Origin: Streptomyces aurantiacus JA 4570
GTDB lineage: Bacteria; Actinomycetota; Actinomycetes; Streptomycetales; Streptomycetaceae
Length of the DNA stretch: 53,225 nucleotides
Direction of reading: 5' to 3'
Assembly (NCBI RefSeq): GCF_000414115.1
Contig: NZ_AOPZ01000558.1
Location: 1-53,225, forward strand
Positions 16,033-22,751 of the stretch are shown here, piece after piece (the stretch's first letter is position 1; each line of letters starts with the position of its first letter). Both the position numbers and the translations under genes were made by a program. Under the pieces are notes generated by a model that saw only the letters and a program-made list of their open reading frames with translations, was not told the DNA's origin and did no database searches.

Positions 16033-16923
16033 ATGACAGAAGCAAGTCCGCTCGACGCGGCGGAGCGCGCGGTCGGGGCGCTCGGCGCCGGACGGCTCCC
16101 CGAGGAGTGGGCCGCCACACCGCTGACCGTCGTGATGCCGACGTACAACGAGGCGGGGAACCTGCCCGGCATGGCCGACGCGCTCCTCGCCCTGCCGCTG
16201 CCCGGCCTCAGCCTGCTCGTCGTCGACGACTCCAGCCCCGACGGCACCGGCGACCTCGCCGAGGACTGCGCGCGGCGGCACGAGGAGACGTACGGCCGCC
16301 GCCGCATGAACGTGCTGCACCGCACCGAGAAGGACGGCCTCGGCCGCGCCTACGCCGCCGGGATGGCCAAGGCCGTCGAGGACGGCGCGCACTACGTCCT
16401 GCAGATGGACGCCGACGGCAGCCACCCCGTGGCGAAGGTCGCCGAACTGCTCGGCGTCGCGCTCGCCACGGACGCCGGGGTCGTCCTCGGCAGCCGGTAC
16501 GTCCAGGGCGGCACCCTCTCCGACGCCTGGGGCGCCCACCGCAAGCTCCTCTCCCGCTGGGCCAACGCCTACGCGGGCACCATCCTCGGCACCCGCGTCC
16601 GTGACATCACCGGTGGCTTCAACCTGTGGCGCGCGGACGCGGTGCGCGCCGTCGACCTCGGATCCGTCGACAGCGCGGGATACAGCTTCCAGGTGGAGAT
16701 GAAGTACCGCGCGCTGCGGCGCGGCTTCGAGGTCGTCGAGGTCCCGATCCACTTCGAGGACCGCACGGTCGGCGAGTCCAAGATGAACCTGATGGTGCAG
16801 CTGGAGTCGGTCGTGATGCCGTGGAAGCTGCGGGTGCGGGGCGGGCCGCGGCGGGGTTCCGGGCCTGGTTCGGGGTCGGGTCCGGGTTCAGGGTCGGGTC
16901 CGGGTCCGGGGTCGTCCGCATGA
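16033..16923 (+). CDS. Polyprenol-phosphate sugar synthase (DPM1/GtrB-like GT2)
   Basis: This 296-residue cytoplasmic GT2 enzyme should transfer a sugar from a nucleotide donor (GDP-mannose or UDP-glucose type) to polyprenyl phosphate. Motifs present are PTYNEAGNL (36-44), nucleotide-binding DDSSPDGT (65-72), metal-binding D126-A-D128 in QMDADGSHP, and DITGGFNLWR. These match dolichol-phosphate-mannose synthase-like proteins without membrane segments. The C-terminus ends in a Gly-Ser-Pro low-complexity tail encoded by a simple repeat (about 16855-16918). ATG 16033 has an AGGGTGA ribosome-binding site; an in-frame ATG at 15982 would run through the tandem repeats. The stop overlaps the next start (ATGA), indicating translational coupling. 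Confidence 0.9.
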   Translation: MTEASPLDAAERAVGALGAGRLPEEWAATPLTVVMPTYNEAGNLPGMADALLALPLPGLSLLVVDDSSPDGTGDLAEDCARRHEETYGRRRMNVLHRTEKDGLGRAYAAGMAKAVEDGAHYVLQMDADGSHPVAKVAELLGVALATDAGVVLGSRYVQGGTLSDAWGAHRKLLSRWANAYAGTILGTRVRDITGGFNLWRADAVRAVDLGSVDSAGYSFQVEMKYRALRRGFEVVEVPIHFEDRTVGESKMNLMVQLESVVMPWKLRVRGGPRRGSGPGSGSGPGSGSGPGPGSSA

Positions 16924-17423
16924 CGAGTACGGTGCACGAGGCGCCGGCCGCCGTCGCCGCTCCGGCCCCCGCCCCCGCTCCCCGGCTCACCCTGGCGCGG
17001 CTGCGCCGCCTGTTCCTGGAGCTGGTCAAGTTCGGCGTCGTCGGCGGCAGCGGGGTGGCCGTCAACCTGGTCGTCTTCAACCTCCTCCTGCACGGCCTGA
17101 GTTCGGCCCCCATGACCGCCACGGTCCTGGCGAGCTGCGTCGCGATGGGCACCAACTACCTCGGTTTCCGCTTCTTCGCCTACCGGCACCGTGCGTCCCG
17201 CACGAAGCGGCAGATCGCCCTCTTCTTCGTCTTCAGCGGCATCGGCGTGGTCATGGAGAGCCTGCTCTTCTACGCCGCGTACCACGGAGCGGGCCTCAGC
17301 GGGCCGCTCGGCTCGAACATCGCGAAGGCGCAGTCCATCGTGCTGGCGTCGGCGTTCCGCTTCCTGGTGTACCGGACGTGGGTGTTCAAGGACCGGGCCC
17401 ACCATGACGCCCGGCGGCCGTAG
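16920..17423 (+). CDS. GtrA-family membrane protein (putative polyprenol-sugar flippase)
   Basis: This 167-residue protein has an Ala/Pro-rich N-terminus and then four predicted membrane helices: LVKFGVVGGSGVAVNLVVFNLLLHG, MTATVLASCVAMGTNYLGFRFF, IALFFVFSGIGVVMESLLFYAAY and AQSIVLASAFRFLVYRTWVF. The FGVVGGSGVAVNL and NYLGFRFF...Y segments are GtrA family marks. GtrA proteins are thought to flip polyprenol-linked sugars made by GtrB-like GT2 enzymes to the outer face of the membrane. It overlaps both neighbours (ATGA with the upstream gene, 20 nt with the downstream gene), so the three products very likely act together. Confidence 0.9.
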   Translation: MTSTVHEAPAAVAAPAPAPAPRLTLARLRRLFLELVKFGVVGGSGVAVNLVVFNLLLHGLSSAPMTATVLASCVAMGTNYLGFRFFAYRHRASRTKRQIALFFVFSGIGVVMESLLFYAAYHGAGLSGPLGSNIAKAQSIVLASAFRFLVYRTWVFKDRAHHDARRP

Positions 17424-18906
17424 CCGGTGCGAGTCCCGCTGGACGTGGGTGCTCCGGTCCGTGGCGGGCGCCGTCACGGTCCTTCTCCTCACCGTCGTCG
17501 TCCGCCTTCCCTGGGTCGGTGACCTGGGCATTCACGCGGCGACGATCGAACGCCTCCGCCACGACCCGCTCCACCCCGGCGACCCGCTGGTCGACGCGGA
17601 CGTACCCAGCCCCTACTACTCCCCGTGGACCGTCCTCCTCGGCTGCGTCGCCAAGGCGACGGGTGTGGGCGCGTTCGGGGTGCTGCGGGTCGCGGCTGTG
17701 GCTGGTCTCGTGCTGCTGCTGTCGGGGGTGTGGCACTTCGTCCGGGCGCTGACGGCGCGGCGGGCCGCGGTGCCGCTCGCCGTGTTGTGCGTGCTGTTCC
17801 TGTGGGGCCCTTCCGTTTTCGAGTGGAGCGGCTTCCTCGGGCTCAACTCCCTTGCCCTGACGGTGTCGTATCCGAGTACGTTCGCGCTCGGGCTGTCCTT
17901 CCACCTGTGGGCGTGGCTGCGGAAGGCCCTGCGGGCGGGCTCCGGGTGGCCGGTGTTCCTGGGCCTCGGCGTGCTGTGGGCCGCCGTCCTCCTCACCCAC
18001 CAGTTCACGGGTGTCGTCGGCTCGCTGGGTGCGGCGGCGATGCTCCTGGGCGCGCGGCCGTGGCCCTCGCGTGCGGTCCTGCTGCCCCTGGGCGCGGGCC
18101 TCGCCCTGGGCCTTGCCGTGCTCGCCGCCTGGCCGTACTACCCGTTCTTCGACCTCTTCGGCGCGGGCGGTGACCTGGAGCAGATCCACCGTGGGCTGTA
18201 CCGGAACCTGCCGGGCCGCTTCGGCCTGGCCCTGGTGGGCGTGGCCGCGCTGGCCCTGCGGTTCCGGCGGGACCGGCGGGATCCGCTGGTGCTGTTCTTC
18301 GCGCTGGGGGTGCTCGTGTTTGTGCTGGGCGGGGTGAGCGGCCACTACTCGTGGGGGCGAGCGCTGCCCGCGGCGCTGCTGCCCGCGCAGGTCGCGGCTG
18401 CCGTGAAGGCGGCCGGGGTGGTGCGGGCGGACCGCGTCCGGCAGGTCTTCGCCGGGGTGCTCGCCGCCGCCCTCGCCGTCGGCGCGTGGACCCAGGCCGG
18501 GACGCTCGGATACGTCCTGCCTTCAGGGGCGCTTCCCTCCGCCGCCACCGAGAAGTACCGGCCGCCGTGGCCCGGCTACCGGTGGATCACTCCGTGGGTG
18601 CGGTACGGGGATGTCGTGCTGGCGAAGACGTTCCCCGCCCGGCAGATCCCCGCGTACGGGGCCTACACCGTGGCCCCCGGCTACCCCGACTTCTTCCTCC
18701 CGGACGAAGTCGCGCGGGCGGACGCCGTGCGCCGGTACTTCGCCCCTCGTACGCCCCGGGCGGAGCGGGTGGAAGTGCTGCGGCGGTACCGGGTGCGGTG
18801 GGTTGTGGCGTACCCCGGAGACGGAGGGCTGCGGGCGGACGATCCCGCGCTGCGGAAGGTGGGGACGGGGCCGCGGGGGCAGGGGCTGTACCAGGTGCTG
18901 GGGTGA
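17404..18906 (+). CDS. GT-C-like polytopic membrane glycosyltransferase (cassette acceptor enzyme)
   Basis: This 500-residue protein has about ten hydrophobic segments and a C-terminal extracytoplasmic domain of about 130 residues (from YVLPSGALPSAATEKYRPPW). The first large loop has D40-L-G-I-H44, followed by LHP and YYSP. This fits the acidic D/E-rich loop-1 layout of GT-C enzymes that use polyprenol-phosphate sugars. It is clearly paralogous to the protein at 36763-38424: shared D-x-G-x-H-AA-x-x-ERL, AKATG, LGL-x-S, YPSTF, DPLVL-x-FAL and GG-x-SGHY. The start was chosen because ATG 17404 opens the frame inside the end of gtrA. The acceptor (wall polymer, protein or lipid) is unknown; a specific activity is not established. 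Confidence 0.75.
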   Translation: MTPGGRSRCESRWTWVLRSVAGAVTVLLLTVVVRLPWVGDLGIHAATIERLRHDPLHPGDPLVDADVPSPYYSPWTVLLGCVAKATGVGAFGVLRVAAVAGLVLLLSGVWHFVRALTARRAAVPLAVLCVLFLWGPSVFEWSGFLGLNSLALTVSYPSTFALGLSFHLWAWLRKALRAGSGWPVFLGLGVLWAAVLLTHQFTGVVGSLGAAAMLLGARPWPSRAVLLPLGAGLALGLAVLAAWPYYPFFDLFGAGGDLEQIHRGLYRNLPGRFGLALVGVAALALRFRRDRRDPLVLFFALGVLVFVLGGVSGHYSWGRALPAALLPAQVAAAVKAAGVVRADRVRQVFAGVLAAALAVGAWTQAGTLGYVLPSGALPSAATEKYRPPWPGYRWITPWVRYGDVVLAKTFPARQIPAYGAYTVAPGYPDFFLPDEVARADAVRRYFAPRTPRAERVEVLRRYRVRWVVAYPGDGGLRADDPALRKVGTGPRGQGLYQVLG

Positions 18907-18957
18907 ACCGGCCCCGGCCCGCGGCAAGATCTGGACCGAGGGCCACCGGAACGGCCG

Positions 18958-18970
18958 TACACTCGGGCTC
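18958..18970 (+). promoter_or_regulatory. -10 element placing a leaderless start on a small ORF
   Basis: TACACT (18958-18963) is followed by exactly 7 nt and then ATG at 18971. This TANNNT-N7-ATG geometry is the hallmark of leaderless transcripts in actinobacteria. A weak -35-like TGGACC lies at 18932-18937. Confidence 0.5.
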
Positions 18971-19117
18971 ATGGGTCGCATGGGTTCTATGAGGCAGTGC
19001 CCGCACAGGGCGGCCGCAGAACTGCGCCCAGTCGCCGTCGATCCGGTGGTCGACGTCGTTGACGTCGCGACACATCAGATCCGGCGTATCGCACGCGCTC
19101 TCCACGGGCACGGTTAG
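18971..19117 (+). CDS. Leaderless small ORF of unknown function (48 residues)
   Basis: The frame starts MGRMGSMRQCPHRAAAELRP and continues VAVDPVVDVVDVATHQIRRI to a C-terminal ARALHGHG. About three quarters of codons end in G or C, which is moderate for this genome. There is no signal peptide or membrane segment. The main support is the -10 box exactly 7 nt upstream. It sits 166 bp before the MurE-like gene and could be an upstream leader peptide or an independent small protein. I do not recognise it. Confidence 0.4.
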   Translation: MGRMGSMRQCPHRAAAELRPVAVDPVVDVVDVATHQIRRIARALHGHG

Positions 19118-19282
19118 CGCTCCCCGCACCGCCTCCCGCACCGGTTCGCCGCTCCTTCATGCCGCGCGCCGGGCGATCTCCCTTCCCCGCTCCACGTCAC
19201 CACCACAGCTTGCCGGTCTCCGCCGGTGCTGCCACCTGGCTCCGGCCGCGCGACCGGGCCGAGCCACCTCGAAGGGATCACT

Positions 19283-20851
19283 GTGAAGCTCAGCGAGCTG
19301 CTGGCCGGACAGGAACATCAGGTACTCCAGGGCGACCCGAGCAGGACTCAGGTCACGGCGGGTGCGACCTTCGACGTCGACCGGGTCACGCCCGGCTCCG
19401 TTTTCATCGCCGTGCCCGGACACCGGGAGGGCGGACCCGGCTCCGTGCCGGCGGCGTTCGCACGCGGGGCCGCCGCCGTGATCGTCGAAGGGTCTCCGGA
19501 TCCGGCGCATCCGGAGACGTCGTGGCCCGCGGGCAGGTGCACCGTGCGGGTGCCGGACACCCGACGGGCGGCCGCCGTCATCGCCTCCCGGTACGTCGGC
19601 GAACCGGGGCGGTGGATGGACATGGTCGCGATCACCGGCACCAACGGCAAGACCTCGGTCTCGTACATGGTCGAAGCCGTCCTGCGGATGTCCGCGGGGG
19701 CGAAGGTGGGAGTCATCGGGACCGCCGGCAGCCGGATCGGCGACGAGCTGATCCCGATGCCGCCTTCGGTGCTCACCACTCCCGAGTCGCCCGACCTGCA
19801 GTACCTGCTGGGATACATGCGCGACCGGGCGACGGGCAGCGTGGTCCTCGAAGCCACCTCGATGGCCCTGCTGACCCACCGGGTGGACCGGACGTTCATC
19901 GACGTCGGGGTGTTCACCAACCTGACGCAGGACCACCTGGACGACCACGGGACGATGGCCCACTACCGGGACGCCAAGCTCCGGCTCTTCCAGGGCCTGT
20001 GCCGGTACGCGGTGGTCAACGCCGACGACCCCGTGGGCAGGGGGATCGGGGCGCTGATGCCCGGCGCGGTGACCACGTACGCGCTCGACGTACCGGCCGA
20101 CTACCGGGCGACCGGGCTCGTCGTGAGCGCCGCGGGCACGCGGTTCACCCTCCGGCACGGGGGGCGCTCGTATCCGGCGTCGATACCGTTCCCGGGACGG
20201 TACTCGGTGGCCAACGCCCTTGCCGCGCTGGCCTCCTGCCACGTCCTGGGACACGATCTGGACGCCCTCATCGCCGCACTCGCCCAAATGCCGCCCGTAC
20301 CCGGCCGGTTCGAGCGCTTCCAGACCCCCGACGGCACCTCCGTGATCGTGGACTACGCCCATTCCCCCGACTCCCTGGACAAGGTCCTGACCACCATCCG
20401 CGGCTACACGCGCGGCCGGGTGATCACCGTCTTCGGCTGCGGCGGCGACCGGGACACCACGAAGCGGGCCGACATGGGCAGGATCGCCGGGAGCCACTCC
20501 GATCTGTGCGTCCTGACCTCCGACAACCCCCGCGACGAGGACCCGGAGGCCATCCTGGACCAGATCACGCCCGGCCTCGCCGCGACCGGCACGCCCTTCG
20601 AGCGCCTCGCCGACCGCCGCGCGGCGATCGCCTTCGCCCTGTCCGCGGCGGGCCCCCAGGACACCGTCCTCATCGCCGGCAAGGGCAGCGAGCCGCACCA
20701 GACCGTGCGCGAGCGGCTGCTTCCGTTCAGCGACATGGCCGTCGCGCGTGAACTCGCCCTGGAACAGGGGTTCACCCCGGCGGCAGCCGATGGCTCAGGG
20801 GACCGCCGGGCGCCCCAGGCAGCGGGAGCACACGCACAAGGGCGGCCGTGA
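19283..20851 (+). CDS. MurE-like UDP-MurNAc-peptide ligase (second copy, outside the division cluster)
   Basis: This 522-residue Mur ligase has all three domains. The N-terminal UDP-binding domain contains GATFDVDRVTPGSVFIAVPG. The ATP-binding domain has the P-loop GTNGKTS (119-125), TTPESP (165-170) and the candidate carbamylated lysine K232 in YRDAKLRLF. The C-terminal domain has VDYAHSPDSL, FGCGGDRDTTKRADMG and DNPR (414-417), the motif that in MurE reads diaminopimelate as substrate. Streptomyces normally carries its housekeeping murE in the dcw division cluster, so this is probably a paralogue. GTG 19283 has AAGGGA 5 nt upstream. Its extended tail (about residues 500-522) is Ala/Gly-rich. 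Whether it makes peptidoglycan precursors or a related amide bond is open. Confidence 0.85.
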   Translation: MKLSELLAGQEHQVLQGDPSRTQVTAGATFDVDRVTPGSVFIAVPGHREGGPGSVPAAFARGAAAVIVEGSPDPAHPETSWPAGRCTVRVPDTRRAAAVIASRYVGEPGRWMDMVAITGTNGKTSVSYMVEAVLRMSAGAKVGVIGTAGSRIGDELIPMPPSVLTTPESPDLQYLLGYMRDRATGSVVLEATSMALLTHRVDRTFIDVGVFTNLTQDHLDDHGTMAHYRDAKLRLFQGLCRYAVVNADDPVGRGIGALMPGAVTTYALDVPADYRATGLVVSAAGTRFTLRHGGRSYPASIPFPGRYSVANALAALASCHVLGHDLDALIAALAQMPPVPGRFERFQTPDGTSVIVDYAHSPDSLDKVLTTIRGYTRGRVITVFGCGGDRDTTKRADMGRIAGSHSDLCVLTSDNPRDEDPEAILDQITPGLAATGTPFERLADRRAAIAFALSAAGPQDTVLIAGKGSEPHQTVRERLLPFSDMAVARELALEQGFTPAAADGSGDRRAPQAAGAHAQGRP

Positions 20852-20896
20852 ACTCACGGGCGGGGGCGCGCCGTTGGGGTCCCTGGGTGTCAACGG

Positions 20897-21060
20897 TCGA
20901 CCTCTCTCCGCGTGCTCGCCGTACTGGACACGTGGTGGGGTGGCCTTAAGGGGGAGGCAGCGGCGACGGAACGTGCGCTGCTTCTGCCGCGGCTGTACTT
21001 CCAGCACTTCACCACCACCAGTCTTCTGGTCGAACACGGCAGTCGACCGGGTGGCGTTCA
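20897..21060 (+). pseudogene. Decayed fragment of a GNAT acetyltransferase
   Basis: In one frame the text LRVLAVLDTWWGG...LLLPRLYFQHFTTTSLLVEHG resembles the N-terminal third of Streptomyces GNAT proteins (VLD-WWGG, LPRL-F-HF-TSL-VE). It then continues into unrelated sequence, and the acetyl-CoA-binding half is missing. A neighbouring frame reads RVAFTTVI, consistent with a frameshift. There is no plausible complete gene here, so I read it as a relic. The 61-codon frame ends at 21097, directly before the lipoprotein start. Confidence 0.45.
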
Positions 21061-21097
21061 CCACCGTCATCCGAGCGCGGGAAGAAAGGGAAAGTGA

Positions 21098-22114
21098 ATG
21101 AGCTCCGGCGCCCTCAAGCAAGCGGCACGTGGGTCGTTGAGCCGGGCCGGTGCGGTGGCGATCGCCATGACCCTCGCCCTCGGCGCCGCCGCCTGCGGAC
21201 CGGCCGGCCCTGAGACGTCGGGCGGGACCGGCCATGCCCGTCTCGACACAGAGCCGGGCCGCCCTCTCCCCTCGCCCCTGCGGGGGGTCACGACCGACTC
21301 GGTGGTCGACCGCGAGCAGCTCGTACGCGCCGTCTCGGACCATTCGCGCGCGCCGACGGTGCGCATCGTGTTCGAGCAGGACACCCCGGTGAGGGCTTAC
21401 GCGGCGGCCATCGGCAGGCTGCGCCCCCATGCCTATCTCATGGGAGAGCTGCTCGACTCCGACGCGCTGTCCGATTTCAGCGTCAGCCAGGTCCGTGAGC
21501 GTACCGAGAAGTTCGTCGCGGCTTACGGTGACCGGATCGACGTGTGGGAGATCGGAAACGAGCTGAACGGCTCGTGGACCGGTGACAGTCCCGGGGAGAT
21601 CAACGCGAAGGTGCTGGCTGCGTACGACGTGGTCAAGGAGCACGGCGGACGGACCGCCCTCACGCTCAATCACTGGTCCGGGCCAGACTGCTACGAGAAG
21701 GCGTGGGAGCCGACGTCGGCCTACGCGCGGCTGATGCCCGAACGGCTCAAGCGCGGTGCCGATTTCGTACTGCTGAGCATTTACGAGACCGCCTGTTCCC
21801 CGGCCCAGCACCCCACGGCGGACCAGATCGGCGCCACGCTCGTACGCCTGGGCAAGACGTTTCCCCGCGCGAAGCTCGGCATCGGGGAGGTGGGCGCGCA
21901 GCGCAAGCAGGACGGCCTGGCCAAGGATCCGGGCCTCGCGGAGAAGAAACGCCTCGCCCAGCGTTACTACGGCATGCAGTCCGCGCTGGAGAAGCGCGTG
22001 GGGCCGAGGTTCGTCGGCGGCTACTTCTGGTGGTATTACGCCGAGGACGCCGTCCCGCGCGACCGGGCCGCCTCCCTCTGGCCGACCCTGGACCGGCTGC
22101 TGCGTTCCCTCTGA
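21098..22114 (+). CDS. Secreted lipoprotein with glycoside-hydrolase-like (clan A TIM barrel) domain
   Basis: This 338-residue protein has a basic N-region, a hydrophobic stretch and lipobox LGAAAC with C33, so it should be lipidated and anchored outside the membrane. The body resembles a clan-A (beta/alpha)8 glycoside hydrolase: DVWEIGNELNG provides an Asn-Glu pair with acid/base candidate E155, and KLGIGEVGAQ gives nucleophile candidate E264. A conserved barrel end GGYFWWYYAED follows. The polysaccharide substrate is unknown, though the surrounding wall genes suggest cell-surface glycan. ATG 21098 has GAAAGGGA upstream. The neighbours on either side are relics, so the gene may be part of an insertion. 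Confidence 0.78.
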   Translation: MSSGALKQAARGSLSRAGAVAIAMTLALGAAACGPAGPETSGGTGHARLDTEPGRPLPSPLRGVTTDSVVDREQLVRAVSDHSRAPTVRIVFEQDTPVRAYAAAIGRLRPHAYLMGELLDSDALSDFSVSQVRERTEKFVAAYGDRIDVWEIGNELNGSWTGDSPGEINAKVLAAYDVVKEHGGRTALTLNHWSGPDCYEKAWEPTSAYARLMPERLKRGADFVLLSIYETACSPAQHPTADQIGATLVRLGKTFPRAKLGIGEVGAQRKQDGLAKDPGLAEKKRLAQRYYGMQSALEKRVGPRFVGGYFWWYYAEDAVPRDRAASLWPTLDRLLRSL

Positions 22115-22120
22115 CCCGGC

Positions 22121-22235
22121 CGATCCACTGGCCACGGACGGCGCCCCGGACACGATCACCGATGCCGGCCCCGAGGCGGGCCTGCGGGCCTCCATCCGTC
22201 AGGAGTACGCCGCGATGCCTGCGCCACTTCGCGGG
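22121..22235 (+). other. Coding-like relic with no start or stop
   Basis: One frame reads DPLATDGAPDTITDAGPEAG then LRASIRQEYAAMPAPLRG, with almost every third base G or C as in real genes here. It has no start codon after the lipoprotein stop and no end before the antisense ArsR gene. I cannot name the family. It looks like an internal piece of a lost gene. Confidence 0.3.
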
Positions 22236-22244
22236 ACACGACCC

Positions 22245-22580
22245 TCAGCGAGGAGCGGTACCGCCCGGGGACTCTGCGCCCAGGAGCGTGAGCAGCCCGG
22301 GGAATCTCTTCTCGATGTCCGCGCGTCGTAGTCGGATGCCCTTGCGGTTGCCGTAGTCGACCTCGTCAATGAGACCTGCCTCGCGCAGGACCCGGAAGTG
22401 GTGGGTCTGGGTCTGCTTCGAGATCGGAAGATCGAACGAGTTGCAGCCCCGCTCGCTGTCGCTGCGGTCGGTGGCCAACTCCGTCATCACCGAACGACGG
22501 TGCTCGTCGGCGAGGGCGCGAAACACCGCACCCAGATTGAGCGCATCGGCCTCCGGGCCGACCAGGTTCCTCCCGGCCAC
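22245..22580 (-). CDS. ArsR-family (helix-turn-helix) transcriptional regulator
   Basis: This 111-residue winged-helix protein contains LGAVFRALADEHRRSVMTEL (first helices) and the recognition region ISKQTQTHHFRVLREAGLIDEVDYGNRKG (about 53-81), typical of ArsR-type repressors. There is no clear cysteine metal site (a single C46), so it probably senses something other than arsenite. The GTG start has a strong AAGGAGGT ribosome-binding site. It is divergent from the FAD monooxygenase with 171 bp between, containing two identical-architecture operators, one overlapping its own likely -10 (TACGAT on the minus strand). Confidence 0.87.
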   Translation of the reverse strand: MAGRNLVGPEADALNLGAVFRALADEHRRSVMTELATDRSDSERGCNSFDLPISKQTQTHHFRVLREAGLIDEVDYGNRKGIRLRRADIEKRFPGLLTLLGAESPGGTAPR

Positions 22581-22596
22581 GCCGCACCTCCTTCAA

Positions 22597-22654
22597 GTAC
22601 GACTTGCATCGTACCTGAAGGGCGTGCTCCACTGAGGTACGAAATTTTTCGTAC
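22597..22654. promoter_or_regulatory. Two operators GTACGA-N6-TCGTAC for the ArsR regulator
   Basis: Site 1 is 22597-22614 and site 2 is 22637-22654. Both have exactly GTACGA, six bases, TCGTAC, and their centres are 40 bp apart. Site 2 is part of a longer palindrome, GGTACGAAA-TT-TTTCGTACC (22636-22655). Both lie between the divergent arsR and monooxygenase genes, so coordinated repression of both is likely. Confidence 0.75.
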
Positions 22655-22751
22655 CTTGCCCGGGCCGTGCTGCCCCGTGCCGCCGCGCCCTGAGCCCCGG
22701 CACCGGCACTCACCGGGGACCTGGTCATCGACACTCCGAGAGGTCATCGTC

